From: Pedobacter sp.
Lineage (GTDB): Bacteria > Bacteroidota > Bacteroidia > Sphingobacteriales > Sphingobacteriaceae
DNA: 56,569 nucleotides
Direction: 5' to 3'
NCBI GenBank assembly: GCA_014378705.1
Contig: JACMND010000140.1
Location: 1-56,569 of the forward strand
The notes under the pieces are model-generated. The model was not told the origin of the DNA. It was given only the letters and a program-made list of their open reading frames with translations, and searched no databases. Numbering within the stretch: position 1 is the first letter of the stretch; the number at the start of each line of letters is the position of its first letter. Positions 45,203-54,538 of this stretch are shown in pieces. The position numbers and the translations under genes are program-made.

Positions 45203-46255
45203 TTAATTTTCGGCCAACTGAAACGTTACCGGAAATGTATACGACGTTCTGACAGGCTTACCCTCAAATGTTCCGGGCTTCCATGCCGGACTATTTTGCA
45301 ACACCCTTAAAGCTTCTTCATCGCAGCCACCGCCTATGCCTTTAATTATTTTCAGATCTGTAAGCTCCCCGGATTTTTCTACCACAAAACCAATATAAAC
45401 CTTTCCCTGTGTGTTATTTTCCCGGGCTGATGCCGGATAACGAATATTGGAACCCAAAAATTTGCCAAAAGCGTTTTGACCACCCGGAAATTCAGGTGCC
45501 TGATCAACGGAGCCCAAGTCATAAAGTTTGCCTTCATACAAAGCCTCAGTATTGGATGGAGGCGTTACCGTTTCTATGTCTACACCCGGCTCTGTGTAAC
45601 CGGTTTCTTCACCCAAGCTATCTGGTGTTGTGATAACCGTAAAAGATGAAAAATTTTTTTGTTGAAGTTCCTTAAGTGAAATAATTTTGCCTTCGGAATT
45701 TATAATCATTTCGTTCTTTATATCAGCTGACTCTTGCTTACCCCAATCTTTTTTAAAATAACTTACACTGTTCCAATATGTTACAACAAGGTTATCCCCA
45801 TCCCGGTTAAAATCTAAAGAAGATACAATCCAGTTTTGATTTAAATTTTGCAATTCTCTCAACCTGCTATTGTGAACTTCCAAAAGCCGTGGATAGGTTA
45901 AATTGTGATACTTATAATAGGTATCTGTGATGCTTGCGAAATAGCTTGGAGGATCAAAATATCCTTTACGCTGATCGTAATAAAATGCCTCAATAAATTT
46001 AATCAATGATCGTTTTACTTGCTCATCATCCATTTCAGAATTTTTATCAAGTAATCCATTCCGGTTATCAATTACGGTTATGGTTTCTTCTTCGTTAGAA
46101 AACAACGTGTTTAAATCTTCGACAAAAAATGTCAGATAACCCATAACCCCAATAACAATTCCAAAAAAAATGGCCATGTAAAGCAGTGAACGATCTTTTT
46201 TAACGGGTTCGTTTTCAGATATCTTAGAAGGTTGACGATTAGAATTTTCTTCCAT
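45203..46255 (-). CDS. TonB-like energy transducer protein
   Basis: 350 residues. Cytoplasmic N-terminus, one membrane helix (about 25-43), then a periplasmic domain with a helical segment (50-200) and a C-terminal TonB domain: PEFPGGQNAFGKFLGSNIRYPASARENNTQGKVYIGFVVEKSGELTDLKI and GCDEEALRVLQNSPAWKPGTFEGKPVRTSYTFPVTF. It lacks the usual Pro-rich linker. TonB domains connect inner-membrane energy to outer-membrane receptors, but no SusC-type receptor or ExbB/D is encoded here. It could be a standalone TonB paralogue. Confidence 0.85.
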   Translation of the reverse strand: MEENSNRQPSKISENEPVKKDRSLLYMAIFFGIVIGVMGYLTFFVEDLNTLFSNEEETITVIDNRNGLLDKNSEMDDEQVKRSLIKFIEAFYYDQRKGYFDPPSYFASITDTYYKYHNLTYPRLLEVHNSRLRELQNLNQNWIVSSLDFNRDGDNLVVTYWNSVSYFKKDWGKQESADIKNEMIINSEGKIISLKELQQKNFSSFTVITTPDSLGEETGYTEPGVDIETVTPPSNTEALYEGKLYDLGSVDQAPEFPGGQNAFGKFLGSNIRYPASARENNTQGKVYIGFVVEKSGELTDLKIIKGIGGGCDEEALRVLQNSPAWKPGTFEGKPVRTSYTFPVTFQLAEN

Positions 46256-46339
46256 TTACTTTTACGGTAATTATAGGAACCTATACTAAAAATCGTTCCA
46301 TAGCATTTAACCTACAGATTTTTTTCAATGGTACACGGC

Positions 46340-47146
46340 TCAATAAGCTTTAACAATCTGCAAATAAACGAATACTAAAGGTGCGGCTAAAAACAACCCG
46401 TCAAACCTGTCCAGCAGGCCTCCGTGGCCAGGCAATATGGTTCCTGAATCTTTTACAGACAGGCTACGCTTTAACATGGATTCAGACAGATCACCGAAAC
46501 TTCCGGAAATTACAATTATGGAAGAAATAGTTAGCCAGTTTATTAAATCTGGATCACTTAAAAAAAAATTGAAGGTGCCTGCTGCAAGTAAACTGGTTAA
46601 AAAACCGCCGGCAAAACCTTCCCAGGTTTTTTTAGGAGAGTGCCTCTCAAACAGTTTATGCTTACCAAATTTTATCCCGAACAAGTATGCCCCGGTATCC
46701 GTAGACCATAGCAAAATTAAAAATCCCAACGGATATTTTATTGAATAACCTGCCTCCGAAAAAGCCATTGCATAAAAAAAACAAAATGGTACTACGGTGT
46801 ATAAAACACCGAATATGGTATAAGCCATATTGTGAATCGGGGTTTGTTTTTTGCGGTATAGTTCTGAAACAATAATTATTATTATACAGGGAATTAAAAA
46901 TAAAAAATAAATGAATGTTTGCTCCAGCAGGTAGAACAGGATTACCGATACAAAAATAAAGAGCGCAAGTAAAAATCCCAGTATTCTGTTTGGCCTTATA
47001 TCTGTATTTTTAAACAACCGGTAGAATTCATCTAAGCTTAAAATACTCAGTATTAAAAAGAAAACCGAAAAAAAGTACGGCCCCGACAGAATGGAAATCA
47101 GCATGACGGTAACAAAAAAAACCCCTGTAATTACTCGTGACTTCAT
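46340..47146 (-). CDS. cdsA: Phosphatidate cytidylyltransferase
   Basis: 268 residues, about eight membrane helices. The CTP-transferase signature is complete near the C-terminus: SESMLKRSLSVKDSG, followed by LPGHGGLLDRFDGLFLAAPL. CdsA makes CDP-diacylglycerol for phospholipid synthesis. Four bases separate its start from the DUF2007 stop upstream, so CPBP-DUF2007-cdsA form one run. Confidence 0.95.
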   Translation of the reverse strand: MKSRVITGVFFVTVMLISILSGPYFFSVFFLILSILSLDEFYRLFKNTDIRPNRILGFLLALFIFVSVILFYLLEQTFIYFLFLIPCIIIIIVSELYRKKQTPIHNMAYTIFGVLYTVVPFCFFYAMAFSEAGYSIKYPLGFLILLWSTDTGAYLFGIKFGKHKLFERHSPKKTWEGFAGGFLTSLLAAGTFNFFLSDPDLINWLTISSIIVISGSFGDLSESMLKRSLSVKDSGTILPGHGGLLDRFDGLFLAAPLVFVYLQIVKAY

Positions 47147-47149
47147 TAA

Positions 47150-47353
47150 TTAAAGCTGGTTTTTGATAATAATTTCCAGTGCCTGCTGAAAATAATCTTT
47201 GTGAATATATACTTCTACTTCACCTATACGATACGGAAAACCTTGTTTGTTAAGTAGTATAGCATCCATATTCTCATCCGTTAGTACATGCCTTACCATT
47301 TCTGATTTAAAAAAATCATGGGATGTATAAATTTTAACCCAATCTTGCTCCAT
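47150..47353 (-). CDS. DUF2007 protein (putative signal-transducing)
   Basis: 67 residues: VKIYTSHDFFKSEMVRHVLTDENMDAILLN and GEVEVYIHKDYFQQALEII fit the short DUF2007 fold. It overlaps the start-proximal CPBP gene end by 20 bases and lies 3 bp before cdsA. Function unknown; typically seen as a small cytoplasmic companion of membrane genes in Bacteroidota. Confidence 0.85.
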   Translation of the reverse strand: MEQDWVKIYTSHDFFKSEMVRHVLTDENMDAILLNKQGFPYRIGEVEVYIHKDYFQQALEIIIKNQL

Positions 47354-48272
47354 TACCTTTTTCTAATACTGTATTTCTCTTTTTTGCGTTCTGATAAAAA
47401 CCCCAAAGAAAGACAGCGGTTGCCAGTAAACTTAATACGTAAATAAACCATGAGCTTTTTTCAGGTTGATCTAATTGATCCAGACTTTTTCCTTGTTGTT
47501 GATAAACATAGGCGGTAATAACAGCCGCGGCATTATTAACAAAGTGAGCCAAAATTGGCAACCACAAAGTATTGCTCCATACCAACAAATATCCAAACAT
47601 GGCTCCCAATAACATCCTTGGAATAAAACCAAAAAACTGCATATGAATTGCGCTAAAAATGATGGCTGTAGTCCAAACTGCCAGGTGATTATTTTTAAAC
47701 AGATCTTTAAATATTCTTTGAAAACAACCTCTGAAAATTAATTCTTCACCAATTGCAGGGATTACAGCGATCATGATCAGGTTAACCATTAATGCAGTTA
47801 CTGTTTTCATTGTTAAAAGCTGCTTTGTTAATTCAGCCATCTGATTTTCCTGATTGCGCATCCACTCTTCCGCATTTTTTAAAATGGCCGGAAGTTTCAT
47901 GTTTCTGTTGATCTCAATTGAAAGCTCAATGAGAGGAGTAGAGAAAAACATGATAATTATTGTAAATAAAAATAAAACGGGAACAGCCGTGTTTAATTTT
48001 AAGTAGCTTCTCCAATCAGAATCTGCTAATCTTGCATAAATGATCGCGGGGGCTACAAATGTTCCAATACTCGAAAATATTTGAACCAGCTTAATTAAAG
48101 GTTGATTGCTTAGATCGCTGCTTAAAAACTTCGTTACTTCCGAAAATCCATAAATTATTCCGGCTGTTAGCAATCCTGTTAAAGTAAAAACAAAAGCACA
48201 TACCAGAATGATTAAAAGCAACAAGATCAGTGAAACAAAAGGATGACGTTTGGTTGACCCGTAATCAGGCAT
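47334..48272 (-). CDS. CPBP family intramembrane glutamic protease
   Basis: 312 residues with about eight helices. The CPBP (Rce1-like) motifs are present: EELIFRGCFQRIF (EExxxR), FSAIHMQFFGF (FxxxH), and HFVNNAAAV (HxxxN). These proteases cleave inside the membrane, and in bacteria many are linked to peptide maturation or immunity. Here it is the first gene of a run with DUF2007 and cdsA. It is divergent from dusB. Confidence 0.9.
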   Translation of the reverse strand: MPDYGSTKRHPFVSLILLLLIILVCAFVFTLTGLLTAGIIYGFSEVTKFLSSDLSNQPLIKLVQIFSSIGTFVAPAIIYARLADSDWRSYLKLNTAVPVLFLFTIIIMFFSTPLIELSIEINRNMKLPAILKNAEEWMRNQENQMAELTKQLLTMKTVTALMVNLIMIAVIPAIGEELIFRGCFQRIFKDLFKNNHLAVWTTAIIFSAIHMQFFGFIPRMLLGAMFGYLLVWSNTLWLPILAHFVNNAAAVITAYVYQQQGKSLDQLDQPEKSSWFIYVLSLLATAVFLWGFYQNAKKRNTVLEKGNGARLG

Positions 48273-48337
48273 GATACATAATTATTTGTAATTTTGACGC
48301 TTAAATGCGCTTTTTAAAATTGCGATGAAGATAGCTA

Positions 48338-49330
48338 ATGTCTGTTAAGATTGGAAATATTGATTTGGGCGAGTTCCCATTATTGCTTGCCCCTATGGAG
48401 GATGTGAGCGATCCGCCGTTTCGTTATGTTTGCAAAAAAAACGGTGCGGACTTGATGTATACCGAGTTTATTTCTTCGGAAGGATTAATCAGAGATGCCT
48501 ATAAAAGCCGTCAGAAACTTGATATTTTTGAATATGAGCGGCCCATTGGAATTCAAATTTTTGGAAGCGATATTGAAAGTATGCGTGAAGCAACCCGCAT
48601 TGCTTCTGTTGTCGAACCTGATCTGATTGATATAAATTATGGCTGCCCTGTTAAAAATGTTGCCTGTCGTGGGGCCGGGGCCAGCTTACTCCAGGACGTT
48701 GATAAAATGGTTAAGATGACCAAAGCTGTTATTGAATCAACGCATTTGCCCGTAACGGTAAAAACCCGTTTGGGCTGGGACGATCAAACAAAAAATGTTT
48801 ACGAGGTTGCGGAAAGATTACAAGACATTGGTATTAAGGCATTAACGGTACACGGACGTACACGATCGCAAATGTATAAGGGACAAGCAGACTGGTCTAT
48901 TATAAGGGATATTAAAAAAAATCCTAGGGTGTTTATTCCAATTTTTGGAAACGGTGATGTGGATAGCGTAGAAAAAGCCGCCAATTGGCGTATGGAATAC
49001 GAAATTGATGGAATCATGATCGGCAGAGCCGCTATTGGTTACCCATGGATATTTAGAGAAATAAAACATTATTTTAAAACCGGAGAACGTTTGCCTGGAC
49101 CAACCTTAAATGAAAGAGTGCAAGTTTGCCGTACCCACCTTGAGAAATCGATTGCCTGGAAAGGTCCTAAAACTGGTATTTTTGAGATGAGAAGACATTA
49201 CGCCAACTATTTTAAAGGTATCCCAGATTTTAAACTTTATCGCATGAAATTAGTCTCACTTGAAAACATTGAAGACATAATTTCTGTTCTTGAAGAAATA
49301 GAAGTTCAATTTGAAAATGAAATTGCCTAA
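48338..49330 (+). CDS. dusB: tRNA-dihydrouridine synthase
   Basis: 330 residues, FMN-binding TIM barrel. LAPMEDVSDPPFRYVCKKNGADLMYTEF at the N-terminus, the catalytic Cys110 in NYGCPVKNVACRGAGASLL, the FMN/tRNA residues in VKTRLGWDD, and VHGRTRSQMYKGQADW are all present. It reduces uridines in the tRNA D-loop using FMN and NADPH. The ATG at 48338 is 41 bp after a good -7 box TAATTTTG (48289-48296). Confidence 0.95.
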   Translation: MSVKIGNIDLGEFPLLLAPMEDVSDPPFRYVCKKNGADLMYTEFISSEGLIRDAYKSRQKLDIFEYERPIGIQIFGSDIESMREATRIASVVEPDLIDINYGCPVKNVACRGAGASLLQDVDKMVKMTKAVIESTHLPVTVKTRLGWDDQTKNVYEVAERLQDIGIKALTVHGRTRSQMYKGQADWSIIRDIKKNPRVFIPIFGNGDVDSVEKAANWRMEYEIDGIMIGRAAIGYPWIFREIKHYFKTGERLPGPTLNERVQVCRTHLEKSIAWKGPKTGIFEMRRHYANYFKGIPDFKLYRMKLVSLENIEDIISVLEEIEVQFENEIA

Positions 49331-49384
49331 ATATTTGATTTTTGTTTGAGCCAAATATTCCTATATTGATTTAAAAATTTATTT

Positions 49385-49771
49385 ATGGTAACTGAAATTA
49401 CTGAAGGCGTTAAAGTTTCTGTTGAAACTATTTATCAACCAGAATATTCAAACCCGGCAAATGAGCACTTTATGTTTGCTTACAAAGTCAATATTGAAAA
49501 TTTAACAGAATATAGTTTACAATTGCTTAACCGTCATTGGCAAATATTTGATTCCAGTGGAGCCCATCGTAAAGTTGACGGTGAAGGTGTTGTTGGACAA
49601 CAACCTGTTATAGAGCCAGGCGATAATCATGAATATGTTTCTGGATGTAATTTAAAAACAGACATGGGTAGTATGAAAGGAAGCTACGAAATGAAACGCG
49701 TTGTTGATGAAGAAAAATTTGATGTTAACATTCCTGAATTTTATCTGATTGCCCCTTACAAACTGAACTAA
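49385..49771 (+). CDS. apaG: ApaG family protein
   Basis: 128 residues, the normal size. LQLLNRHWQIFDSSGAHRKVDGEGVVGQQPVIEPGDNHEYVSGCNLKTDMGSMKGSYEM is the whole immunoglobulin-like ApaG core, written here in parts: LLNRHWQI, GEGVVGQQPVI and YVSGCNL. The family is linked to divalent-cation efflux phenotypes in Salmonella and to F-box homologues in eukaryotes. It follows dusB by 54 bp and is followed by a strong terminator. Confidence 0.93.
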   Translation: MVTEITEGVKVSVETIYQPEYSNPANEHFMFAYKVNIENLTEYSLQLLNRHWQIFDSSGAHRKVDGEGVVGQQPVIEPGDNHEYVSGCNLKTDMGSMKGSYEMKRVVDEEKFDVNIPEFYLIAPYKLN

Positions 49772-49781
49772 TTTTTATCAT

Positions 49782-49821
49782 AAAAAAAAGTCCGTTTGAC
49801 TAAACAAACGGACTTTTTTTT
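49782..49821. terminator. Strong bidirectional terminator
   Basis: Perfect 17-bp arms at 49782-49798 and 49805-49821 with a 6-base loop (ACTAAA). A GTCCGTTTG core lies between an A-run and a T-run. It sits between the convergent apaG and zinc peptidase genes and should stop transcription from both sides. Confidence 0.95.
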
Positions 49822-49832
49822 GTAATTAATTT

Positions 49833-50525
49833 TTAGTTTCTTCTATTTAACAGCATACTGCCATAGTAAACCAAGGTGGCCAATGAGCCTAAAGCGGCCA
49901 CTACATAAGTCATGGCGGCCCACCATAAAGCATCTTTAGCCTGATCGTGCTCTTCATTCCCCTGCATAACTCCTCTATTTAATTCAAGCCATACCAGCGC
50001 CCTATTGCTGGCATCAAACTCTACCGGTAAGGTAATAAAAGCAAATATGGTTACAAGTGCCAGTGCAGCAACTCCAACAGCTAATATCATTGGGTTACCC
50101 GAAAACATGAGTAATATCACACCAATCATTAACGTCCATTGAACAACTTTTGAAGCAACATTAACTGCAGGTACAACTGCAGATCTAAATTTTAGCCATC
50201 CGTACGCTTTGGCATGTTGAACAGCATGTCCACATTCGTGTGCTGAGACAGCCGCCGCTGCAACACTCCGACCATTGTAAACCTCCGGACTTAAATTAAC
50301 AGTTCGATCTGCCGGATTGTAATGATCTGAAAGTTGACCTTCAGCAGAAATAATTTTTACATCAGAAATGCCGTTATCAGCAAGCATTTTCTCTGCAATG
50401 TCTTTGCCGCTTAAACCAGAAGCAAGCGGCATTTCTGAGTACTTTTTAAATTTATTTTTAAATCGCCATTGCACTATAAAACTTACAAGTGCGATACCTA
50501 TCATTAAAATTATCCCTATATTCAT
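49833..50525 (-). CDS. YugP-like zinc metallopeptidase, membrane-bound
   Basis: 230 residues. N-terminal membrane helix, the HECGH motif (His96-Glu97-x-Gly-His100) and two to three C-terminal helices. NLSPEVYNGRSVAAAAVSAHECGHAVQHAKAYGWLKFRS is the family core (written as separate parts: NLSPEVYNG, HECGHAVQHA). The DASNRAL region and GALWWAAMTYVVAALG are typical of the neutral zinc-metallopeptidase 2 group. Role unknown. Confidence 0.93.
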   Translation of the reverse strand: MNIGIILMIGIALVSFIVQWRFKNKFKKYSEMPLASGLSGKDIAEKMLADNGISDVKIISAEGQLSDHYNPADRTVNLSPEVYNGRSVAAAAVSAHECGHAVQHAKAYGWLKFRSAVVPAVNVASKVVQWTLMIGVILLMFSGNPMILAVGVAALALVTIFAFITLPVEFDASNRALVWLELNRGVMQGNEEHDQAKDALWWAAMTYVVAALGSLATLVYYGSMLLNRRN

Positions 50526-50649
50526 TTTTGTCTTTTAACAATGGTTATTCAAAAAGCATTCCGAATATAGCTCCCATAATTTCCTCTTAAATATATTACA
50601 ATAACGGCCTATATCCGGGCTTTCGCCAACAACAAATAAAGGTTTAATA

Positions 50650-51795
50650 ATGCATAGCAACTATTCTTATTGGGAAGATAAAACATTTTTTAAGCATTAC
50701 GATGTGATTGTAATTGGTAGCGGAATAGTTGGTCTAAATGCTGCTTACCAATTAAAATTTAAAGAGCCAGTGTTAAAGGTTGGTGTTATTGAAGCTGGGT
50801 TTTTGCCAACCGGGGCAAGCACCAAAAACGCTGGTTTCGCATGCTTTGGAAGCATATCTGAAATACTTAATGAATTAAAAACCTCAACTGAAGAAGAAGT
50901 TCTTGAGGTTGTTGAAGCACGATGGAAAGGCCTTGTAAAATTAAAAATGATTTTGGGTGAAAAAGCCATTGATTACCAAAATTTTGGAGGTTATGAAGTT
51001 TTTAAGGGCGGTGAAGAATTTTCTTCACTAACATGTATAGAAAACATTCCATACTTCAATAAACTATTTAAAAGCATAACCGGCCAAACTGACATATATG
51101 CAGTTGCAAATAAAAATAAAGCTGCCGTTTTTGGCTTTAGCCATGTTAATTCAATGATCTACAACCGATGTGAGGCTCAAATTGATACAGGTAAAATGAT
51201 GTCCGCACTTTTAGGTAGGGTTCAAGAAGTAAATACGCCCGTTTTTAACAATTGCAAATTATTAGAGATTATCCATCAAGAAAACCACGTTATTTTAAAA
51301 ACGAATCAGGGAGTTTTTAAAACTAATAAAGTAATTATTGCAACCAATGGCTTTATCAATGAATTCTATCCTGATTTGCAAGTTTTTCCTGGTCGCGGAC
51401 AGGTTTTAGTTACTCAACAGATACCTACTCTAAAGATAAAAGGGACTTTCCACTATGATAAAGGATTTTTCTATTTCAGGAATATTAATAATCGTATTTT
51501 ACTTGGTGGCGGACGCAACATTGATTTTAAATTAGAGGAAACAACCCAAGCAGGGATTACAGATCAGGTTCAATCAGCATTAGAAGAACTTTTGTATGAA
51601 ACAATAATCCCTGATGAAAAACCCATAATTGAGTATCGTTGGAGCGGAGTGATGGCATTTGGGAATGAATTAAAACCCATTATTAAAAAATTGGAACCCA
51701 ACGTATTTTGTGCTGTTCGATGCAATGGGATGGGTGTTTCGATGGGAAGTTTGTCCGGCCAACAAGTTGCTGATCTGGTCTTAAACGAAATGTAA
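50650..51795 (+). CDS. FAD-dependent oxidoreductase, DAO family
   Basis: 381 residues. N-terminal FAD dinucleotide motif YDVIVIGSGIVGLNAAYQL, then GASTKNAGFACFGS, which is the DAO-type loop, and the C-terminal motif with GVMAFGNELKPIIKKL and CNGMGVSMGSLSGQQVADL. It oxidises an amino acid or amine. No partner gene indicates the substrate. The gene is flanked by the zinc peptidase (divergent) and rmuC (same strand). Confidence 0.9.
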   Translation: MHSNYSYWEDKTFFKHYDVIVIGSGIVGLNAAYQLKFKEPVLKVGVIEAGFLPTGASTKNAGFACFGSISEILNELKTSTEEEVLEVVEARWKGLVKLKMILGEKAIDYQNFGGYEVFKGGEEFSSLTCIENIPYFNKLFKSITGQTDIYAVANKNKAAVFGFSHVNSMIYNRCEAQIDTGKMMSALLGRVQEVNTPVFNNCKLLEIIHQENHVILKTNQGVFKTNKVIIATNGFINEFYPDLQVFPGRGQVLVTQQIPTLKIKGTFHYDKGFFYFRNINNRILLGGGRNIDFKLEETTQAGITDQVQSALEELLYETIIPDEKPIIEYRWSGVMAFGNELKPIIKKLEPNVFCAVRCNGMGVSMGSLSGQQVADLVLNEM

Positions 51796-51853
51796 AACCA
51801 TTTAAAAAATCTAAAATTTTTAGTTATTTTCCCTTTAATTTAGATGTAATTTT

Positions 51854-51861
51854 TAAATTTG
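51854..51861 (+). promoter_or_regulatory. Bacteroidota -7 box upstream of rmuC
   Basis: TAAATTTG is a complete TAnnTTTG box; transcription should start near 51868. Its last G is the first base of the in-frame GTG at 51861, so that GTG cannot be a start codon in this transcript; the ATG at 51879 is supported. Confidence 0.5.
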
Positions 51862-51878
51862 TGGTAAAATATTTAGTA

Positions 51879-53222
51879 ATGGAAATAACTGTTTTAATAA
51901 CTTCCGCTATCATATTATTGGTGTCATTACTTTTATACTTAAAGCGGCCTAAAGTTTTAACGAATGATCTTGATCTGCTTCAAATTAATGAATTGCGATC
52001 TGAAAATAACCAATTAACACTTCTTCTTGCCAGAACCGAGGAACGATCAGCCATTTTCAAAGCAGAACATGAGCGTATCATTATTGACCTTAATGGGGAA
52101 CGGGAAAAGCTCTCTGAAGCAAATAAGTCACTGGAAAGTTCCAGATCTTATTTTAAAGCTCAGCAGGAAAAAATATCGGAATTGAACCAGGAAAGAGATA
52201 AGAACCAGGAAAAATTTAACAAAGATTTTGAACTGATCGCATCCAGGATTTTGGAAGAAAAAACTACAAAGTTCACAGAACAAAACAGAGCTAATCTGGA
52301 CATACTTTTAAATCCCTTAAAAGAAAATATTAAAGCCTTTGAAGATAAAGTAGATAAAGTCTATAAAATTGAGGCTGATGAGCGAAATATACTGAAAGGT
52401 GTAATTACCCAATTAATGGATCTCAATAAAATGATGAGTGTAGAAACTCAAAATCTTACAAAAGCATTAAAAGGAGATAGTAAAAAGCAAGGAAATTGGG
52501 GGGAAATGATCCTTGAAAGGGTTCTTGAAAGATCTGGGCTGGTCAAAGATCAGGAATACCGTATTCAAGCCAGTATGCAGTCTGCGGATGGAAATAGATT
52601 TCAGCCTGACGTAATCATTGATCTCCCGGATAACAAACACTTAATTATAGATTCTAAAGTTTCACTCATTGCTTATTCCCGCTTTGTAGATTGTGAAACT
52701 GATCTAGAGAAGGATACGCACATTAAACAGCATATTTCTTCTCTTAAGAACCATATAAATGAACTCTCTGGCAAGAATTACAGTGATCTATATAAAATTA
52801 ATTCACCTGATTTTGTAATGCTGTTTATTCCGATAGAATCCTGTTTTAGCATTGCGGTTCAAAAAGATACTGAAATCTTCAATTACGCGTGGGATAAGCG
52901 GGTTGTTATTGTTAGTCCTTCAACACTTCTGGCCACTTTAAGAACTATTGCAAGCATTTGGAAGCAGGAAAGACAAAACCGAAATGTAATGGAAATTGCC
53001 CGCCTGAGCGGCGACATGTATGATAAATTCGTAGGTTTTGCAGGCGACATGGAAAGTATTGGTAAAAATATCAAGCAAAGTCACGAATCATATGAAAAAG
53101 CGGTCAATAAGTTATCTACAGGCAGGGGTAATTTAGCAGCAACTGCAGAAAAAATTAAAAAATTGGGCGCTAAAACAGGAAAACAAATTGATCAGAAATT
53201 TTTAACTGAGGTTGAAGATTAG
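51879..53222 (+). CDS. rmuC: DNA recombination protein RmuC
   Basis: 447 residues from the ATG at 51879. N-terminal membrane helix, a long coiled coil (about 30-170), and the RmuC nuclease-like domain with GNWGEMILERVLERSGL, FQPDVIIDLPDNKHLIIDSKVSL, and FVMLFIPIESCF. RmuC limits inversions and is thought to be a membrane-linked nuclease. The stop overlaps the stop of convergent thiL by two bases. A -7 box supports the ATG over the GTG at 51861. Confidence 0.93.
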   Translation: MEITVLITSAIILLVSLLLYLKRPKVLTNDLDLLQINELRSENNQLTLLLARTEERSAIFKAEHERIIIDLNGEREKLSEANKSLESSRSYFKAQQEKISELNQERDKNQEKFNKDFELIASRILEEKTTKFTEQNRANLDILLNPLKENIKAFEDKVDKVYKIEADERNILKGVITQLMDLNKMMSVETQNLTKALKGDSKKQGNWGEMILERVLERSGLVKDQEYRIQASMQSADGNRFQPDVIIDLPDNKHLIIDSKVSLIAYSRFVDCETDLEKDTHIKQHISSLKNHINELSGKNYSDLYKINSPDFVMLFIPIESCFSIAVQKDTEIFNYAWDKRVVIVSPSTLLATLRTIASIWKQERQNRNVMEIARLSGDMYDKFVGFAGDMESIGKNIKQSHESYEKAVNKLSTGRGNLAATAEKIKKLGAKTGKQIDQKFLTEVED

Positions 53223-54265
53223 TTTTTAGATTTAAAAGTATTCCACCCCTGTGCTTTAATCTCATGAACAATTTCAGATTTAGATATTAGATTACAACCC
53301 GCAGATTTTTCTGTTATATGCCCTATGATTGTAATGTCTGCACTATTTTTAATCTTTTCGTAATCAGATTGTTTAATGGTAAAAAGTAATTCGTAATCTT
53401 CCCCGCCGTTCAAAGCACAAACGGTGGGATCAATACCAAATTCTCTGGCTGTATCATAGGTCATCGGGTCAATGGGTATTTTTTCTTCGTATAATTTACA
53501 CCCTTTATCAGATTGTTTACAGATATGAAGTATCTCAGAGGCAAGTCCGTCAGACACGTCAATCATCGAAGTTGGTAATACACCAATATCTCTTAAAACC
53601 TCAATAATATCTTTTCTTGATTCTGGTTTTAATTGACGCTCAACTATATAATCTTTACCTTCCAGGTTAGGTTGAATCTGCGGATTTTCAAGGTAAATGC
53701 CTTTCTCTCTTTCTAATAATTGTAATCCGATATAAGCCCCGCCGAGGTCTCCTGAAACACAAATCAAATCACCTTCTCCTGCACCGTTCCGGTAACATAT
53801 TTTATTCTCATCCACGTAACCGATACTGGTTACACTAATAATTAAACCTTGTTTTGACGAGCTGGTATCGCCGCCCACCAAGTCAATATTATATTTTTCA
53901 CAAGCAATTGAAATTCCAAGGTAAAGCTCTTCTACAGCTTCTAATGGGAATTTACTTGAAATCCCAATAGAAACAGTAACCTGGCTGGGAGTGCCATTCA
54001 TGGCATATATATCACTCAAATTAACTTGAATCGCCTTATAACCCAAATGTTTTAGAGGAGTATACGCCAAATCAAAATGGATTCCTTCAAGTAAAAGATC
54101 TGTTGATATCAGCGTTTTATTTCCCTCAAAATTTAAAACTGCTGCATCATCACCAACTCCCCTTATCGTAAATGGATGATTGATTTTGAAATTTTTTGTC
54201 AGATGCTCTATCAGGCCAAATTCACCCAGCTCCTCAATTTCAGTAACTCCCTTATTTTCAAACAT
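53219..54265 (-). CDS. thiL: Thiamine-monophosphate kinase
   Basis: 348 residues from the ATG at 54265; the frame extends to a TTG at 54319 but the extra Lys/Asn-rich residues are not typical. VGDDAAVLN (N-terminal ATP/Mg site), GGDTSSS, CVSGDLGGAYIG, DVSDGLASE and NGGEDYELLFT are all ThiL motifs. It makes thiamine pyrophosphate from thiamine phosphate. Convergent with rmuC; the stops overlap. A 273-bp non-coding gap precedes it. Confidence 0.94.
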   Translation of the reverse strand: MFENKGVTEIEELGEFGLIEHLTKNFKINHPFTIRGVGDDAAVLNFEGNKTLISTDLLLEGIHFDLAYTPLKHLGYKAIQVNLSDIYAMNGTPSQVTVSIGISSKFPLEAVEELYLGISIACEKYNIDLVGGDTSSSKQGLIISVTSIGYVDENKICYRNGAGEGDLICVSGDLGGAYIGLQLLEREKGIYLENPQIQPNLEGKDYIVERQLKPESRKDIIEVLRDIGVLPTSMIDVSDGLASEILHICKQSDKGCKLYEEKIPIDPMTYDTAREFGIDPTVCALNGGEDYELLFTIKQSDYEKIKNSADITIIGHITEKSAGCNLISKSEIVHEIKAQGWNTFKSKN

Positions 54266-54538
54266 CGAATTATTTTTAGATTGATATTTTCTATTCTTTT
54301 TTAAATTTATACCCTTCAAAAAACTTGTATTGTGACCGTTAAATATGAATTAATACAACTATAAAACACTATTTTTTATAATCAGTTACAAAACTCATGT
54401 CTTAGTTAGTCCTATTATAAGATTTAATTATTTTGTCCAAAGGAGGTAAATATTTTTTTACTTCAACCAGCTTTATTAAATTCAGACATTTACGACTGGC
54501 ACAGACTCAAATAATTTACACAGCTTAAACCTTCAAAC

